DNA of 64,000 bases. It comes from Kumtagia sp964244725 (GTDB lineage Bacteria; Pseudomonadota; Alphaproteobacteria; Rhizobiales; Rhizobiaceae). A program made the position numbers and the translations under genes. How positions within the stretch are numbered: position 1 is the first letter of the stretch; every line of letters starts with the position of its first letter. The stretch is taken from contig CAXTJQ010000004.1 in assembly GCA_964244725.1 (NCBI GenBank), positions 62,001-126,000 on the forward strand, given 5' to 3'. The notes beneath the pieces were generated by a model that had not been told where the DNA came from, did no database searches, and worked only from the letters and a program-made list of their open reading frames with translations. This document shows, piece after piece, positions 43,895 through 54,309 of this stretch.

Positions 43895-44191
43895 ATGGCA
43901 AACTCGAATTTCCGGCCGCTGCATGACCGCGTGGTCGTCAAGCGGGTCGAATCCGAAGAGAAGAGCAAGGGCGGCATCATCATTCCCGACACCGCCAAGG
44001 AGAAGCCGCAGGAAGGCGAGATCGTCGCCGTCGGCTCCGGCGCGCGCGACGAGGCCGGCAAGATCGTTCCGCTCGACGTCAAGGCTGGCGACCGCATCCT
44101 GTTCGGCAAATGGTCGGGCACGGAAGTCAAGCTCAATGGCGAGGACCTTCTGATCATGAAGGAATCCGACATCATGGGCATCATCGGCTGA
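43895..44191 (+). CDS. groES: Co-chaperonin GroES
   Basis: GroES caps the GroEL folding chamber. The 98-residue protein has the complete family sequence: FRPLHDRVVVKRVESEEKSK (residues 6-25), including the start of the mobile loop (EEKSKGGIIIPDTAKEKPQ), and ILFGKWSGTEVKLNGEDLL near the C-terminus. Length and motifs are standard. It is the first gene of the groESL operon, with the groEL start 60 bases after its stop, under the RpoH-like promoter and CIRCE site upstream. Confidence 0.98.
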   Translation: MANSNFRPLHDRVVVKRVESEEKSKGGIIIPDTAKEKPQEGEIVAVGSGARDEAGKIVPLDVKAGDRILFGKWSGTEVKLNGEDLLIMKESDIMGIIG

Positions 44192-44251
44192 TCTTGGCCG
44201 TCCGTCTCAATTTCAATCTGACTAACGGGCCGCAGAGCCCAGGAGCTGAAC

Positions 44252-45907
<1,656 letters not shown>

Positions 45908-45937
45908 TCCAGCCAATCAGGCTCCACGCGGATACAA

Positions 45938-45970
45938 AAAGGGTGGCTCGTAAGGGCCGCCCTTTTTTTT
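45938..45970 (+). terminator. Rho-independent terminator of groESL
   Basis: The stem AAAGGGTGGC/GCCGCCCTTT (one G-T pair) is followed by a run of eight T. It begins 31 bases after the groEL stop and is a textbook intrinsic terminator for the operon. Confidence 0.9.
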
Positions 45971-46431
45971 CGTTCGAGCCTGATTTACTTATATGATGGG
46001 TGGCGGCAGGTTGGAACGACAGGTTTTCACCATCACTTCAAGCATCCTGTGAAAAGCGAAAAAATACCGATCGGCGGCGTTGCGGTAACGTCGCTGGGTG
46101 ATGAGCCCTTAGGTCCGGGCCCGAACCATGGCTCCCCGCGTGACGAGCGCGTCCCCATGGTCGGGCAAGCAGACCGGCGGACGCGGATCACCGCGCCATG
46201 CAATAAGAATTAGGAGGGCACGGTCCCGCGTCCGCTTCCCGACTTAGGATCAACGGCCAGATGCGCAGGCAGGCGTGGCGGCGAAGATGCATGTCGTGCG
46301 AGATCGTCGGTGCTTGCGTCAAAAATTAACCTCAACTCTCGAGCGATCGGAAAGACCCGGAATTCGGTGGCGCGAACAACCAAACATTTACTGCTCGTTT
46401 GCAAGATGAAGCAGGCGTTCGAGGGTATCTC
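45971..46431. other. Gene-free interval between groEL and the DUF805 gene
   Basis: Apart from the candidate RNA at about 46000-46205 and a likely promoter for the DUF805 gene, I see no credible coding frame here. Short leftward frames between 46210 and 46680 have no recognisable protein features. The section around 46310-46430 is AT-rich relative to the window, as expected for a promoter region. Confidence 0.6.
46000..46205 (+). ncRNA. Candidate structured RNA of the rod-hairpin type
   Basis: The gap between groEL and the DUF805 gene contains a long imperfect rod. The outer stem is GGTGAT (46097-46102) with ATCACC (46187-46192). The inner stem is CCCGAACCATGG (46120-46131) with CCATGGTCGGG (46155-46165), with one bulged A, and a CGCG/CGCG tip closes a 7-base loop. 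The parts between the outer and inner stems form an unpaired internal bubble. A TATGAT (45992-45997) could serve as a -10 box. The shape recalls 6S RNA, but I cannot match the sequence to a known family, and transcription and strand are guesses. Confidence 0.3.
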
Positions 46432-46968
46432 ATGAATTTCTTGTTCGGATTTTCCGGCCGCATCGGCCGCGGGGGCTGGTGGCTTGGGCAACTTGCCATC
46501 CTGGTTGTCATAGGCGTCGGGATCGGCCTGCTGATGGCGATCGCCAGCACCGGCGAACTGCACGGTCAGTCTTCCGCGGACGTTTTCAATACGGCTGGGA
46601 CGAGCGTACTGGTCGTCCTCGGGTGCATCGTCATCCTGATGAGCTGGATCAACCTCGCCACGACCGTGAAGCGCTTTCACGACCGCGACAAATCGGGGCT
46701 CTGGTTCCTGATGAGTTTCGTTCCCATCATCGGCGGAATCTGGATTCTCGTCGAATGCGGCATGCTGCCCGGAACGCCCGGCGGAAACGACTACGGCCCT
46801 TCGAACGACTCAGGCGGCTACGGGCTTGCGGATGATCTGGACCTCGGCGGCGACTACGGTTCGTCCAGGGTGGCGGCCCCCGAATCCCCGCGTGCGACTC
46901 GCAGCGCAGCTTCCCAGATCAGCCGGCCGCGGACGACGGGTCCGGCGAAATTCGGACGCCGCGTCTGA
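46432..46968 (+). CDS. DUF805 family membrane protein
   Basis: A 178-residue inner-membrane protein of the DUF805 (YhaH-like) family. It has the characteristic start FGFSGRIGRGGWWLGQLAIL (about residues 4-23), several hydrophobic helices, and the conserved segment VKRFHDRDKSGLWFLMSFVP (near 80-99). The C-terminal 65 residues are Gly/Ser/Arg-rich and probably a cytoplasmic disordered tail. The ATG at 46432 is chosen from the family N-terminus. The stop abuts the stop of the convergent GST gene. Function is unknown. Confidence 0.88.
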   Translation: MNFLFGFSGRIGRGGWWLGQLAILVVIGVGIGLLMAIASTGELHGQSSADVFNTAGTSVLVVLGCIVILMSWINLATTVKRFHDRDKSGLWFLMSFVPIIGGIWILVECGMLPGTPGGNDYGPSNDSGGYGLADDLDLGGDYGSSRVAAPESPRATRSAASQISRPRTTGPAKFGRRV

Positions 46969-47619
46969 TTATTCGTCGAGGCCGGGTTCCGGGAAGGTTT
47001 CCGCCGCCGCGCCAGCATACCAAGCCTGCATCGCCGGCGTCGCCAGCACCGCGTCGACATAGGCGCGGACGACCGGCTCCAGCTCGCCGCCATAGGTTTC
47101 GAAGCGCGTGACCACGGGTGCGTACATCGCGTCCGCGGCGGTGAAATGCCCGAACAGGAACGGTCCGTCCTCGACCGTCCGCTCGCGGCAGGCGCGCCAG
47201 ATTGCCTCGATGCGGGCGCGCTGCTTCTCGCCCTCGGCGTCCAGAACCTTGTGCGCCCGGGGCCGGCGCAAATTCATCGGCCAGCCATAGCGCAATTCCC
47301 GGAAACCCGAATGCATCTCGGTCGCCACGCATCGCGCGAAGGCGCGGTCCTCGCGGTCTTCCGGCCACAGACGCCTGTCGGGAAACAGATCGGCCAGATA
47401 TTCGAGGATCGCCAGCGTTTCCCAGACGAGACGCCCCTCATGCATCAGCACCGGGACCTGGCCGGTCGGCGAGATCTTTGCCAGTTCGATGGCGGTTTCG
47501 GGCGTCCGCAACCGCACGAAAACCTCCTCGAACGGGATGTCGAGATGCTTGAGCGCGATCCACGGCCGCAGCGACCAGGACGAGAAGCATTTGTTGCCGA
47601 TATGGAGCTTGAAGGTCAC
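46969..47619 (-). CDS. Glutathione S-transferase family protein
   Basis: A 216-residue protein with the two-domain GST layout. The N-terminal thioredoxin-like domain begins LHIGNKCFSSWSLRPWIAL (about residues 4-22), where the serine-rich loop is the likely glutathione-activating site, and continues to TGQVPVLMHEGRLVWETLAI (about 52-71, glutathione-binding). An all-helical C-terminal domain follows, with FLFGHFTAADAMYAP near 149-163. The substrate is unknown. It stands alone on the minus strand. Confidence 0.92.
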   Translation of the reverse strand: MTFKLHIGNKCFSSWSLRPWIALKHLDIPFEEVFVRLRTPETAIELAKISPTGQVPVLMHEGRLVWETLAILEYLADLFPDRRLWPEDREDRAFARCVATEMHSGFRELRYGWPMNLRRPRAHKVLDAEGEKQRARIEAIWRACRERTVEDGPFLFGHFTAADAMYAPVVTRFETYGGELEPVVRAYVDAVLATPAMQAWYAGAAAETFPEPGLDE

Positions 47620-47913
47620 GCGAGGCTCTCCGTTCAGGGGGCAAAAATGGCACGGTTTTCGCGTCGGCGACAGGGGGGTGCGAACTGCCTTTGCAGCCCA
47701 AGATTACATTCCACAGCGCATGGAACCGTCGTAAACGATGCGCATTCTAGGGGGGTGTAGAGCGAATTCGAAGTCATTCGGAACGCTTACGGCACAAGCC
47801 GCCTCGCCGGAGCCCTCACCGGCGGGGCGGTCATGTCAATCTTGTTCACAATCGTGATCGACACGCGGCCGCAAGAGCGCCGAGGTCGTGGGGGAACGAA
47901 GAGGAGAATTCGG

Positions 47914-48087
47914 ATGCCGAACAAGGATCAGGTCGAGGGTGTGGCAAAGCAGGCCAAGGGCGCTGTCAAGGACGCCGCCGGTGCGCTGACGGGAAGCGCG
48001 AAGACGCAGGCGTCCGGCAAGGCCGACAAGGTGGCCGGCAAGGTGCAGAAGAGCTACGGCGACGCCAAGGAAAAATTGAAGGATTGA
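47914..48087 (+). CDS. CsbD family stress-response protein
   Basis: A 57-residue, highly charged protein rich in Lys, Ala and Gly with the CsbD pattern: KDQVEGVAKQAKGAVKDAAG (about residues 4-23) and GKADKVAGKVQKSYGDAKEK (about 35-54). Family members are small, abundant, usually disordered proteins induced by general stress. The start has a strong ribosome site (AGGAGAA). No clear general-stress (EcfG-type) promoter could be assigned in the upstream 290 bases. It is followed by a strong terminator. Confidence 0.9.
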   Translation: MPNKDQVEGVAKQAKGAVKDAAGALTGSAKTQASGKADKVAGKVQKSYGDAKEKLKD

Positions 48088-48103
48088 TCCTCTTGGGTCG
48101 TCA

Positions 48104-48130
48104 AATGGGCGGCTTCGGCCGCCCATTTTC
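48104..48130 (+). terminator. Rho-independent terminator after CsbD gene
   Basis: A perfect 10-bp stem (AATGGGCGGC/GCCGCCCATT) is closed by a TTCG tetraloop and followed by a short T run. It begins 16 bases after the csbD-like stop codon. Confidence 0.88.
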
Positions 48131-48220
48131 GTTGCGGAGGTTCCCCGCCTGCGTTCCCGGCTTGAAGCCGAAAGTCCCATCCGTTACGCCCTTCGCCAGA
48201 CATCTGCCGGGGAGACGAAC

Positions 48221-49621
48221 GTGATCCATTCCGAAGCGACTAGGATTGAGGCAGACACGTTCGGCGCCATCGAAGTGGCGCAAGACCGGTATTGGGGGGC
48301 GCAAGCGCAACGATCGCTCGGCAATTTCAGGATCGGTTGGGAAAGGCAGCCGCTTTCCATCATCCGCGCGCTCGGCATCGTCAAGCGCGCCGCCGCCGAG
48401 GCCAATATGGATTTGGGCCGGCTCGACCCCGAATCAGGCTCGATGATCGTGAAGGCGGCGCAGGAGGTCATCGACGGCAAGCTCGATGCGCATTTCCCGC
48501 TGGTTGTCTGGCAGACCGGGTCTGGGACCCAATCGAACATGAACGCCAACGAGGTCATCTCGAACCGCGCCATCGAAATGCTCGGCGGGACGATGGGATC
48601 GAAGAAGCCTGTCCACCCTAACGACCACGTCAATATGAGTCAGTCGTCGAACGACACCTATCCCACGGCGATGCACATCGCCTGCGCTGAGCAAATCGTT
48701 CACAGGCTAATCCCGGCGCTGGCGAAGCTCCGCGATGCGCTGGATGAGAAAGAGCGGGCCTGGAGCCACATCGTCAAGATCGGCCGAACTCACACACAGG
48801 ACGCTACGCCGCTGACGCTGGGCCAGGAGTTTTCCGGCTACAAGCAGCAGATCGTCAACGGCATCGAGCGGATCGTCCACACGTTGCCGATGTTGATGGA
48901 GTTGGCGCAAGGGGGCACGGCGGTCGGCACAGGACTCAATGCGCCGGTCGGATTCTCGGAAATTGTCGCTGCAAAGATTGCAGCGATAACCAGGCTTGGC
49001 TTCACGTCTGCGCCAAATAAGTTCGAGGCTCTGGCAGCCCATGACGCGATGGTGTTCACGCACGGCGCGATCAATACGGTCGCGGCTTCGCTGTTCAAGA
49101 TCGCCAACGACATCCGCTTTCTGGGCTCCGGCCCGCGCTCCGGCCTCGGCGAATTGGCGCTGCCGGCGAACGAACCGGGCTCGTCGATCATGCCGGGCAA
49201 GGTCAACCCGACGCAGTGCGAAGCGATGACGCAGGTGTGCATCCAGGTCTTCGGCAACCATGCCGCGATCACCTTCGCCGGCAGCCAAGGTCATTTCGAA
49301 CTGAACGTCTACAACCCGCTGATGGCGTATAATTTTCTGCAATCCGTGCAACTGATGGCCGATGCCGCTGACTCTTTCACTGACAATTGCGTCGTCGGGA
49401 TCGTCGCGCGCGAGGACAACATCAAGGCGGCGCTCGACCGCTCCCTGATGCTGGTGACGGCGCTGGCCCCGACGATCGGCTATGACAATGCCGCCAGCAT
49501 CGCAAAGACGGCGCACAAGAATGGGACGACCTTGAAAGCGGAGGCGCTTGCCACGGGCCTCGTCAGCGAAAGCGAATACGACCGCCTGGTGCGTCCGGAG
49601 GATATGACGCAACCCGGGTGA
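48221..49621 (+). CDS. fumC: Class II fumarate hydratase
   Basis: FumC interconverts fumarate and L-malate in the TCA cycle and does not use an iron-sulfur cluster. The 466-residue protein carries the family signature GSSIMPGKVNPTQCEAM (about residues 322-338), the histidine region GRTHTQDATPLTLGQEFSGY (about 188-207) and SGTQSNMNANEVISNRA (about 102-118). The GTG start at 48221 has a GGGGAGA ribosome site and gives the expected N-terminus. It appears to be a single-gene unit. Confidence 0.97.
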   Translation: MIHSEATRIEADTFGAIEVAQDRYWGAQAQRSLGNFRIGWERQPLSIIRALGIVKRAAAEANMDLGRLDPESGSMIVKAAQEVIDGKLDAHFPLVVWQTGSGTQSNMNANEVISNRAIEMLGGTMGSKKPVHPNDHVNMSQSSNDTYPTAMHIACAEQIVHRLIPALAKLRDALDEKERAWSHIVKIGRTHTQDATPLTLGQEFSGYKQQIVNGIERIVHTLPMLMELAQGGTAVGTGLNAPVGFSEIVAAKIAAITRLGFTSAPNKFEALAAHDAMVFTHGAINTVAASLFKIANDIRFLGSGPRSGLGELALPANEPGSSIMPGKVNPTQCEAMTQVCIQVFGNHAAITFAGSQGHFELNVYNPLMAYNFLQSVQLMADAADSFTDNCVVGIVAREDNIKAALDRSLMLVTALAPTIGYDNAASIAKTAHKNGTTLKAEALATGLVSESEYDRLVRPEDMTQPG

Positions 49622-49733
49622 ACGAGCACGCTCTATCGTTCACCGATACGCGACGATGCGTTCGGTCATCGAGTCTGGCTTGCTCGACGGATTCAGGCTA
49701 GCGCTCAACGATCATACTCCTGAGGAATTTCCC

Positions 49734-50129
49734 ATGCCAAGCAGCGCACTCGTTCTCGTCGGCCGCATTCTGTTGTCGGTCATCTTCATCCTCGCAGGCT
49801 TCGGCAAGCTCGCCGCCATCTCCGGAACTGCGGGCTATTTCGCCAGCCAGGGTCTGCCCGCTCCGATGGTGCTTGCCGTTCTGGTCGGCCTTCTCGAACT
49901 GGTGGGCGGACTGGCTGTTCTCGCAGGTTTCCAGACCCGCATCGCCGCCTACGCGCTCGCGCTGTTCTGCGTCGCCAGCGCCTTGGTCGCGCATATGGAC
50001 TGGTCGGACGCAGCGATGGGCATGAGCAACCTGATCAATTTCCAGAAAAACCTGGCGATGGCTGGCGGCTTCCTGGTGCTCGCGGCTTTCGGCGCCGGCG
50101 CCTACTCGGTCGACGCGCGCAGGGGCTGA
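49734..50129 (+). CDS. DoxX family membrane protein
   Basis: A 131-residue inner-membrane protein of the DoxX family with four hydrophobic segments. The first is LVLVGRILLSVIFILAGFGK (about residues 6-25), and the typical short loop AYFASQGLPAP-like stretch follows. Related proteins take part in thiol or oxidative stress responses or quinone-linked redox, but no partner is visible here. The ATG at 49734 has a good ribosome site (TGAGGAA). A strong terminator follows. Confidence 0.9.
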   Translation: MPSSALVLVGRILLSVIFILAGFGKLAAISGTAGYFASQGLPAPMVLAVLVGLLELVGGLAVLAGFQTRIAAYALALFCVASALVAHMDWSDAAMGMSNLINFQKNLAMAGGFLVLAAFGAGAYSVDARRG

Positions 50130-50149
50130 GTTTCAAACACGCAAACAGG

Positions 50150-50176
50150 GGCTCGGAAACCGCCCGGGCCTTTTTT
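50150..50176 (+). terminator. Rho-independent terminator after DoxX gene
   Basis: The stem GGCTCGG/CCGGGCC (one T-G pair) with a 7-base loop is followed by TTTTTT. It lies between the convergent DoxX and ppx genes and serves the DoxX transcript. Confidence 0.8.
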
Positions 50177-50189
50177 CATTGCCGCGCGG

Positions 50190-51707
50190 TCAACCGCCGA
50201 CTGCCAGTTCCAATTTCTGGCCGGTGACTTTGGCGAGTTGCGCGAGGCGGCCTGCGGGTCGTTCGCCGAACAGCCCGGCATTGGCCGAGGGAACGACGAG
50301 TGCGAGCGCGCCATTGGCTTGCCGCTTCCATTTCAGCCTGGGAATGATCCCGGGCATGGAAGCCGAAAGCAGGTAGACAACCCGCATCACCGCCCCTAGA
50401 AGCCTGGCGCGCTCGAGATAGCGCGGCGTCGCCAGCGCCGACAGTCCGGACACCGAGGCGTCGTTGAAGACGCCCTGGTGCCGGAAATAGGTCGTCAGCG
50501 CCAAGAAAGCTCGGCCGGGGTGGTCGACGCCAATGAAAGAAGCGTGGGCGATGATGTTGAGCGACTGCAAGCCGCGGTATTCGGGATGGGCGCGCCAGCC
50601 GATGTCGGCGAGCAGACAAGCGGCTTCGCGGTAGCGCGCCTCCTCTTCCGTTTCATCGACGCCGAGCGCCGCGAAGGTCTCGCCGCTCCACTGCGCGAGT
50701 TCATGCGCATGCGTCAGCGAGCGCGCGCGAAGCAGGGCGAGTTCGCCGGCTGCCGAGATCAACGGATCGTCTCCCTTCCGATCGTCGGGCAGCAGCGAAT
50801 ACAAGAACCCTTCGCGTACGCCGAGCGCCGAGACGACGACCACCGACGGCTTCATCGCCGCGATGATCTCCAGCAAGACGGCGGCGCCGTAAGGCAGCAG
50901 GGCTCTGCGGTTTTTCGAAACGCCTTCGATGCCTGCCATCTTCTCGATGTCGCCGCGCGCGACCTGGCGTAGGAACGCCGTCGAACTCTCCACGGGCATT
51001 GTATAATGATGCATGACCGAAAGCGGATAGTTGGCGACGTTCATGTGCAGCCGGGCGAGATTGCGCCATGTCCCGCCGACCGCGTAGAAGGCGCGCCCCT
51101 CGCCGCCCCTGAGGAGCTTGGCGCGGGCCAGTTCGTCGCGCGCCAGTTTCGATGCGACCGAGGGGGAATCCTTTGACATATCCTGGAGGCGCAGACCGCC
51201 GAGCGGCAAGGTGATTCCGTCGCCCACGATATCGCCGCTGACGTCGACCAGTTCGAGGCTGCCGCCGCCCAGATCCCCCGCGATGCCGTCCGGCCTGTGA
51301 AATCCGCAGATGACCCCGAGCGCGGAAAAGTGTGCCTCCTCCCGGCCGCTCAGAACACGAATCTTCGTGCCGAGGATCTCTTCGGACCGCTTGATGAAAT
51401 CTGGTCCGTTGACAGCTTCGCGCGCGGCCGCGGTCGCGATGACGTGGAGCGCCGCCGACCCTGCCTGCTCCGACAAAGCGCGGAATCGCTTGAACTCCTC
51501 GATCGAGCGGGCAACCGCTTCGGGATCGAGCTTGCCGGTCGAGACGATGCCGCGGCCGAGACCGGCCAACATCTTTTCGTTGAACAGCACTGTCGGCGAG
51601 CGCGCAATGCCTTCGTAGACGACCAGGCGGATTGAGTTCGACCCGATGTCGATGATGGAGATCGGGCTTCGGTCCTGAAGACGACCCTGCGATTGGGCGA
51701 GCATCAA
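50190..51707 (-). CDS. ppx: Exopolyphosphatase
   Basis: PPX removes terminal phosphate from polyphosphate. The 505-residue protein belongs to the Ppx/GppA family of actin-fold ATPases: the first phosphate-binding loop is IIDIGSNSIRLVVYEG (about residues 18-33) and the second is GDLGGGSLELVDV (about 143-155). The C-terminal half (about 320-500) contains the HD-like helical domain typical of longer members. It follows ppk with a 4-base ATGA overlap, so synthesis and breakdown of polyphosphate are made from one transcript. Confidence 0.95.
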   Translation of the reverse strand: MMLAQSQGRLQDRSPISIIDIGSNSIRLVVYEGIARSPTVLFNEKMLAGLGRGIVSTGKLDPEAVARSIEEFKRFRALSEQAGSAALHVIATAAAREAVNGPDFIKRSEEILGTKIRVLSGREEAHFSALGVICGFHRPDGIAGDLGGGSLELVDVSGDIVGDGITLPLGGLRLQDMSKDSPSVASKLARDELARAKLLRGGEGRAFYAVGGTWRNLARLHMNVANYPLSVMHHYTMPVESSTAFLRQVARGDIEKMAGIEGVSKNRRALLPYGAAVLLEIIAAMKPSVVVVSALGVREGFLYSLLPDDRKGDDPLISAAGELALLRARSLTHAHELAQWSGETFAALGVDETEEEARYREAACLLADIGWRAHPEYRGLQSLNIIAHASFIGVDHPGRAFLALTTYFRHQGVFNDASVSGLSALATPRYLERARLLGAVMRVVYLLSASMPGIIPRLKWKRQANGALALVVPSANAGLFGERPAGRLAQLAKVTGQKLELAVGG

Positions 51708-53911
51708 GCGACGATCGCGACCGACTTCTTGCGGCGCTTGAACTGGGCGATGCGTTTGGGCGCATGACTTTTCAGCGCATCGCCGCGTCCCGAAAGACTG
51801 GGGTTCGTCATGAAATATTCCTGCGCGTTGAACGGTTCCTCGCCCTCGTCCGGTGAAACGCGCCGCGAGGTGCCGTCAGGCAATACTTCGAAACTTTGCT
51901 GATTGTCCATGATGTTGCCGAGCATGATCTGGCCGAGAATCTGCTCGTGCACCGTTGGGTTGGTGATCGGCACGAGGGTCTCGACGCGACGGTCCAAATT
52001 GCGCTGCATCATGTCGGCCGATCCGATATAGACCAGCGCCTCGTCGGAGGGCAGGCCATGGCCGTTGCCGAAGCAGAAGATGCGGCTGTGTTCCAGGAAA
52101 CGGCCGATGATCGACTTCACGCGGATGTTTTCCGACAGGCCCGGCACCTGGGGCCGCAGGCAGCAAATGCCGCGAATGACGAGATCGATTTCGACCCCGT
52201 TGCGACTCGCGTCGTAGAGCGCGTCGATGACGGCCGGGTCGACCAGCGAGTTCATCTTCATCCAGATGCGCGCGGGATGACCCTTGCGGGCATGTTCAAT
52301 CTCGTCGGCGATGTGCTTGAGGATACGGCTACGAAGGGTTAGAGGCGACATCGCAAGCGTCATTTCCTCTGCCGGCTCGGCATATCCGGTGATGTAATTG
52401 AAGATTTGCGCCACATCGCGCGCGATCAGCGGATCGGTGGTGAAGAACGACAGGTCGGTGTAGATGCGCGCGGTGATCGGGTGATAATTGCCGGTGCCGA
52501 GATGCACGTAGTTGCGCAGGGTGTTATTCTCGCGCCGCACGACCAGCGACATTTTCGCGTGCGTTTTCAACTCGAGAAAGCCGAAGACGACCTGAACCCC
52601 GGCGCGCTCGAGGTCACGCGCCCAGCGGATGTTGGCTTCTTCGTCGAAGCGCGCCTTCAATTCTATGAGCGCAGTGACCGACTTCCCGGCTTCGGCCGCG
52701 TCCACCAGCGCGCGCACGATCGGGCTGTCGTTGGAGGTGCGGTACAGCGTCTGCTTGATCGCTACGACATCCACGTCGGCCGCCGCTTGGCGCAGGAACT
52801 GGACGACCACGTCAAAGGACTCGTAAGGGTGGTGGACGACGATGTCCTTCTCACCGATCGCCGCGAAGCAATCGCCGCGATGGTCGCGCACTCTTTCGGG
52901 AAAACGCGGATTGTAGGGCACGAATTTGAGGTCGTCGCGCGGCACCGCGACAATCTCCGAGATCTGGTTCAGCGCCAGCGGACCCTCGATCACGCTGATG
53001 CGGCTCGACGACACATTGAGCTGGCCGGCGACGAAGTCGCGAAGTTCGCTCGGCATCTGGCTGTCGAACTCGATACGGATAACCGAGCCGCGGCGGCGGC
53101 GCTTCAGGGCCGTCTCGAAAAGACGAACGAGGTCCTCCGATTCCTCCTCGACCTCGATATCGCTGTCGCGGATGATGCGGAACGTTCCGGAGCCCTTTAC
53201 CTCGTAGCCCGGGAAGAGCTTGCCGATAAAAATGTTGACGGTCTCCTCGAGCGGGATGAACCTGACGCCGCCCTTGCGATCGGGCAGGCGTATGTAGCGC
53301 TTCAAGGCGACAGGCAGGCGCAGAAGCGCATTCATCTGCTCCGGATTCTTGCGGTGACGCAATTGCAGCGCGATCGAGAAGCCGAGATTGGGAATGAACG
53401 GGAAGGGATGCGCCGGATCGATCGAGAGCGGCGTCAGCACGGGAAATATCTGCTGCAGGAAATGGTCCTCAAGCCATTGCTGCTCATCCTTCGAAAGGGA
53501 GTCGGCGCGGATCGTCTCGATTCCCTGCTTCTTCAGAAGGCCCGACAGGTCGGAAAAGCTCTTCTGCTGATCGGCTTGCAGCAGACCGACCTCATGCAGG
53601 AGCTGTTCCAGTTGCTGCTCGGCGGTGCGGCCATCGGCGCTCCGCGTCGCGATGCCCTCGCGAACCTGGCCGGCGAGGCCCGCCACGCGCACCATGAAAA
53701 ACTCGTCGAGGTTGCCTGCCGAGATCGATAGGAACCTGACCCGCTCCAGCAGGGGATGACTTGCATTGAGCGACTCCTCGAGTACCCGGCGGTTGAATTG
53801 GAGCCAGGAAAACTCGCGATTGACGAAACGATCCGGATTGCCGGCTGCGGCATCGCCCTTCGGCGAGGCGATCTCGACGAATTCCGTCTGAAGGGGTTTC
53901 AACTCGTTCAT
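51704..53911 (-). CDS. ppk: Polyphosphate kinase 1
   Basis: PPK1 polymerises the gamma-phosphate of ATP into polyphosphate reversibly. The 735-residue length is typical. The catalytic histidine that is autophosphorylated lies in LELKTHAKMSLVVRRENN (about residues 453-470), and a second conserved histidine is in RFLEHSRIFCFGNG (near 608). The N-terminal RFVNREFSWLQFNRRVLEES (about 27-46) is characteristic. It is the first gene of the ppk-ppx operon, divergent from a zinc-finger protein gene. Confidence 0.97.
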   Translation of the reverse strand: MNELKPLQTEFVEIASPKGDAAAGNPDRFVNREFSWLQFNRRVLEESLNASHPLLERVRFLSISAGNLDEFFMVRVAGLAGQVREGIATRSADGRTAEQQLEQLLHEVGLLQADQQKSFSDLSGLLKKQGIETIRADSLSKDEQQWLEDHFLQQIFPVLTPLSIDPAHPFPFIPNLGFSIALQLRHRKNPEQMNALLRLPVALKRYIRLPDRKGGVRFIPLEETVNIFIGKLFPGYEVKGSGTFRIIRDSDIEVEEESEDLVRLFETALKRRRRGSVIRIEFDSQMPSELRDFVAGQLNVSSSRISVIEGPLALNQISEIVAVPRDDLKFVPYNPRFPERVRDHRGDCFAAIGEKDIVVHHPYESFDVVVQFLRQAAADVDVVAIKQTLYRTSNDSPIVRALVDAAEAGKSVTALIELKARFDEEANIRWARDLERAGVQVVFGFLELKTHAKMSLVVRRENNTLRNYVHLGTGNYHPITARIYTDLSFFTTDPLIARDVAQIFNYITGYAEPAEEMTLAMSPLTLRSRILKHIADEIEHARKGHPARIWMKMNSLVDPAVIDALYDASRNGVEIDLVIRGICCLRPQVPGLSENIRVKSIIGRFLEHSRIFCFGNGHGLPSDEALVYIGSADMMQRNLDRRVETLVPITNPTVHEQILGQIMLGNIMDNQQSFEVLPDGTSRRVSPDEGEEPFNAQEYFMTNPSLSGRGDALKSHAPKRIAQFKRRKKSVAIVA

Positions 53912-54041
53912 CTCATTCCCCTCTGGCCTGGCCCAAGCTAGCTGTTCGCACGCAAATGCGACAGTTTCATTTCACGCCATCCGAGGCATTGGCGCAATCC
54001 GCGACGCCTGATAGAGAACGGCGTTTAAGCGGAGAGTCGAC

Positions 54042-54287
54042 ATGGCCGGCGGCGCGATCCCCCACTTCCAGAACGACGCCGGCCACCACGCGATCGAAAT
54101 CGGCGTGAAGGAATTCATGTGCGTCGGCGCCAATCCGCCCAACGACCATCCGCATGTCTTCCTCGACATGGGCGCCGACAGCGAGAAGGTCTGTTCCTAT
54201 TGCTCCACGCTATACCGTTTCAATGCCGCGTTGAAGGCCGACCAGACCAACCCATCGGGTTCGCTCTACCTCGACCGCGCCGCCTGA
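54042..54287 (+). CDS. Zinc-finger (zf-CHCC) domain protein
   Basis: An 81-residue protein matching the zf-CHCC family, related to the zinc-binding Complex I subunit NDUFS6. The predicted ligands are in KEFMCVGANPPNDHPHVFLD (about residues 23-42, one Cys and His) and KVCSYCSTLYRFN (about 49-61, two Cys). It is likely cytoplasmic or associated with Complex I; an NDUFS4-like protein is encoded at 62288. It precedes an FAD monooxygenase gene by 22 bases and may be co-transcribed. Confidence 0.88.
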   Translation: MAGGAIPHFQNDAGHHAIEIGVKEFMCVGANPPNDHPHVFLDMGADSEKVCSYCSTLYRFNAALKADQTNPSGSLYLDRAA

Positions 54288-54309
54288 ATCCAAACGGATA
54301 CGCGGGCGC

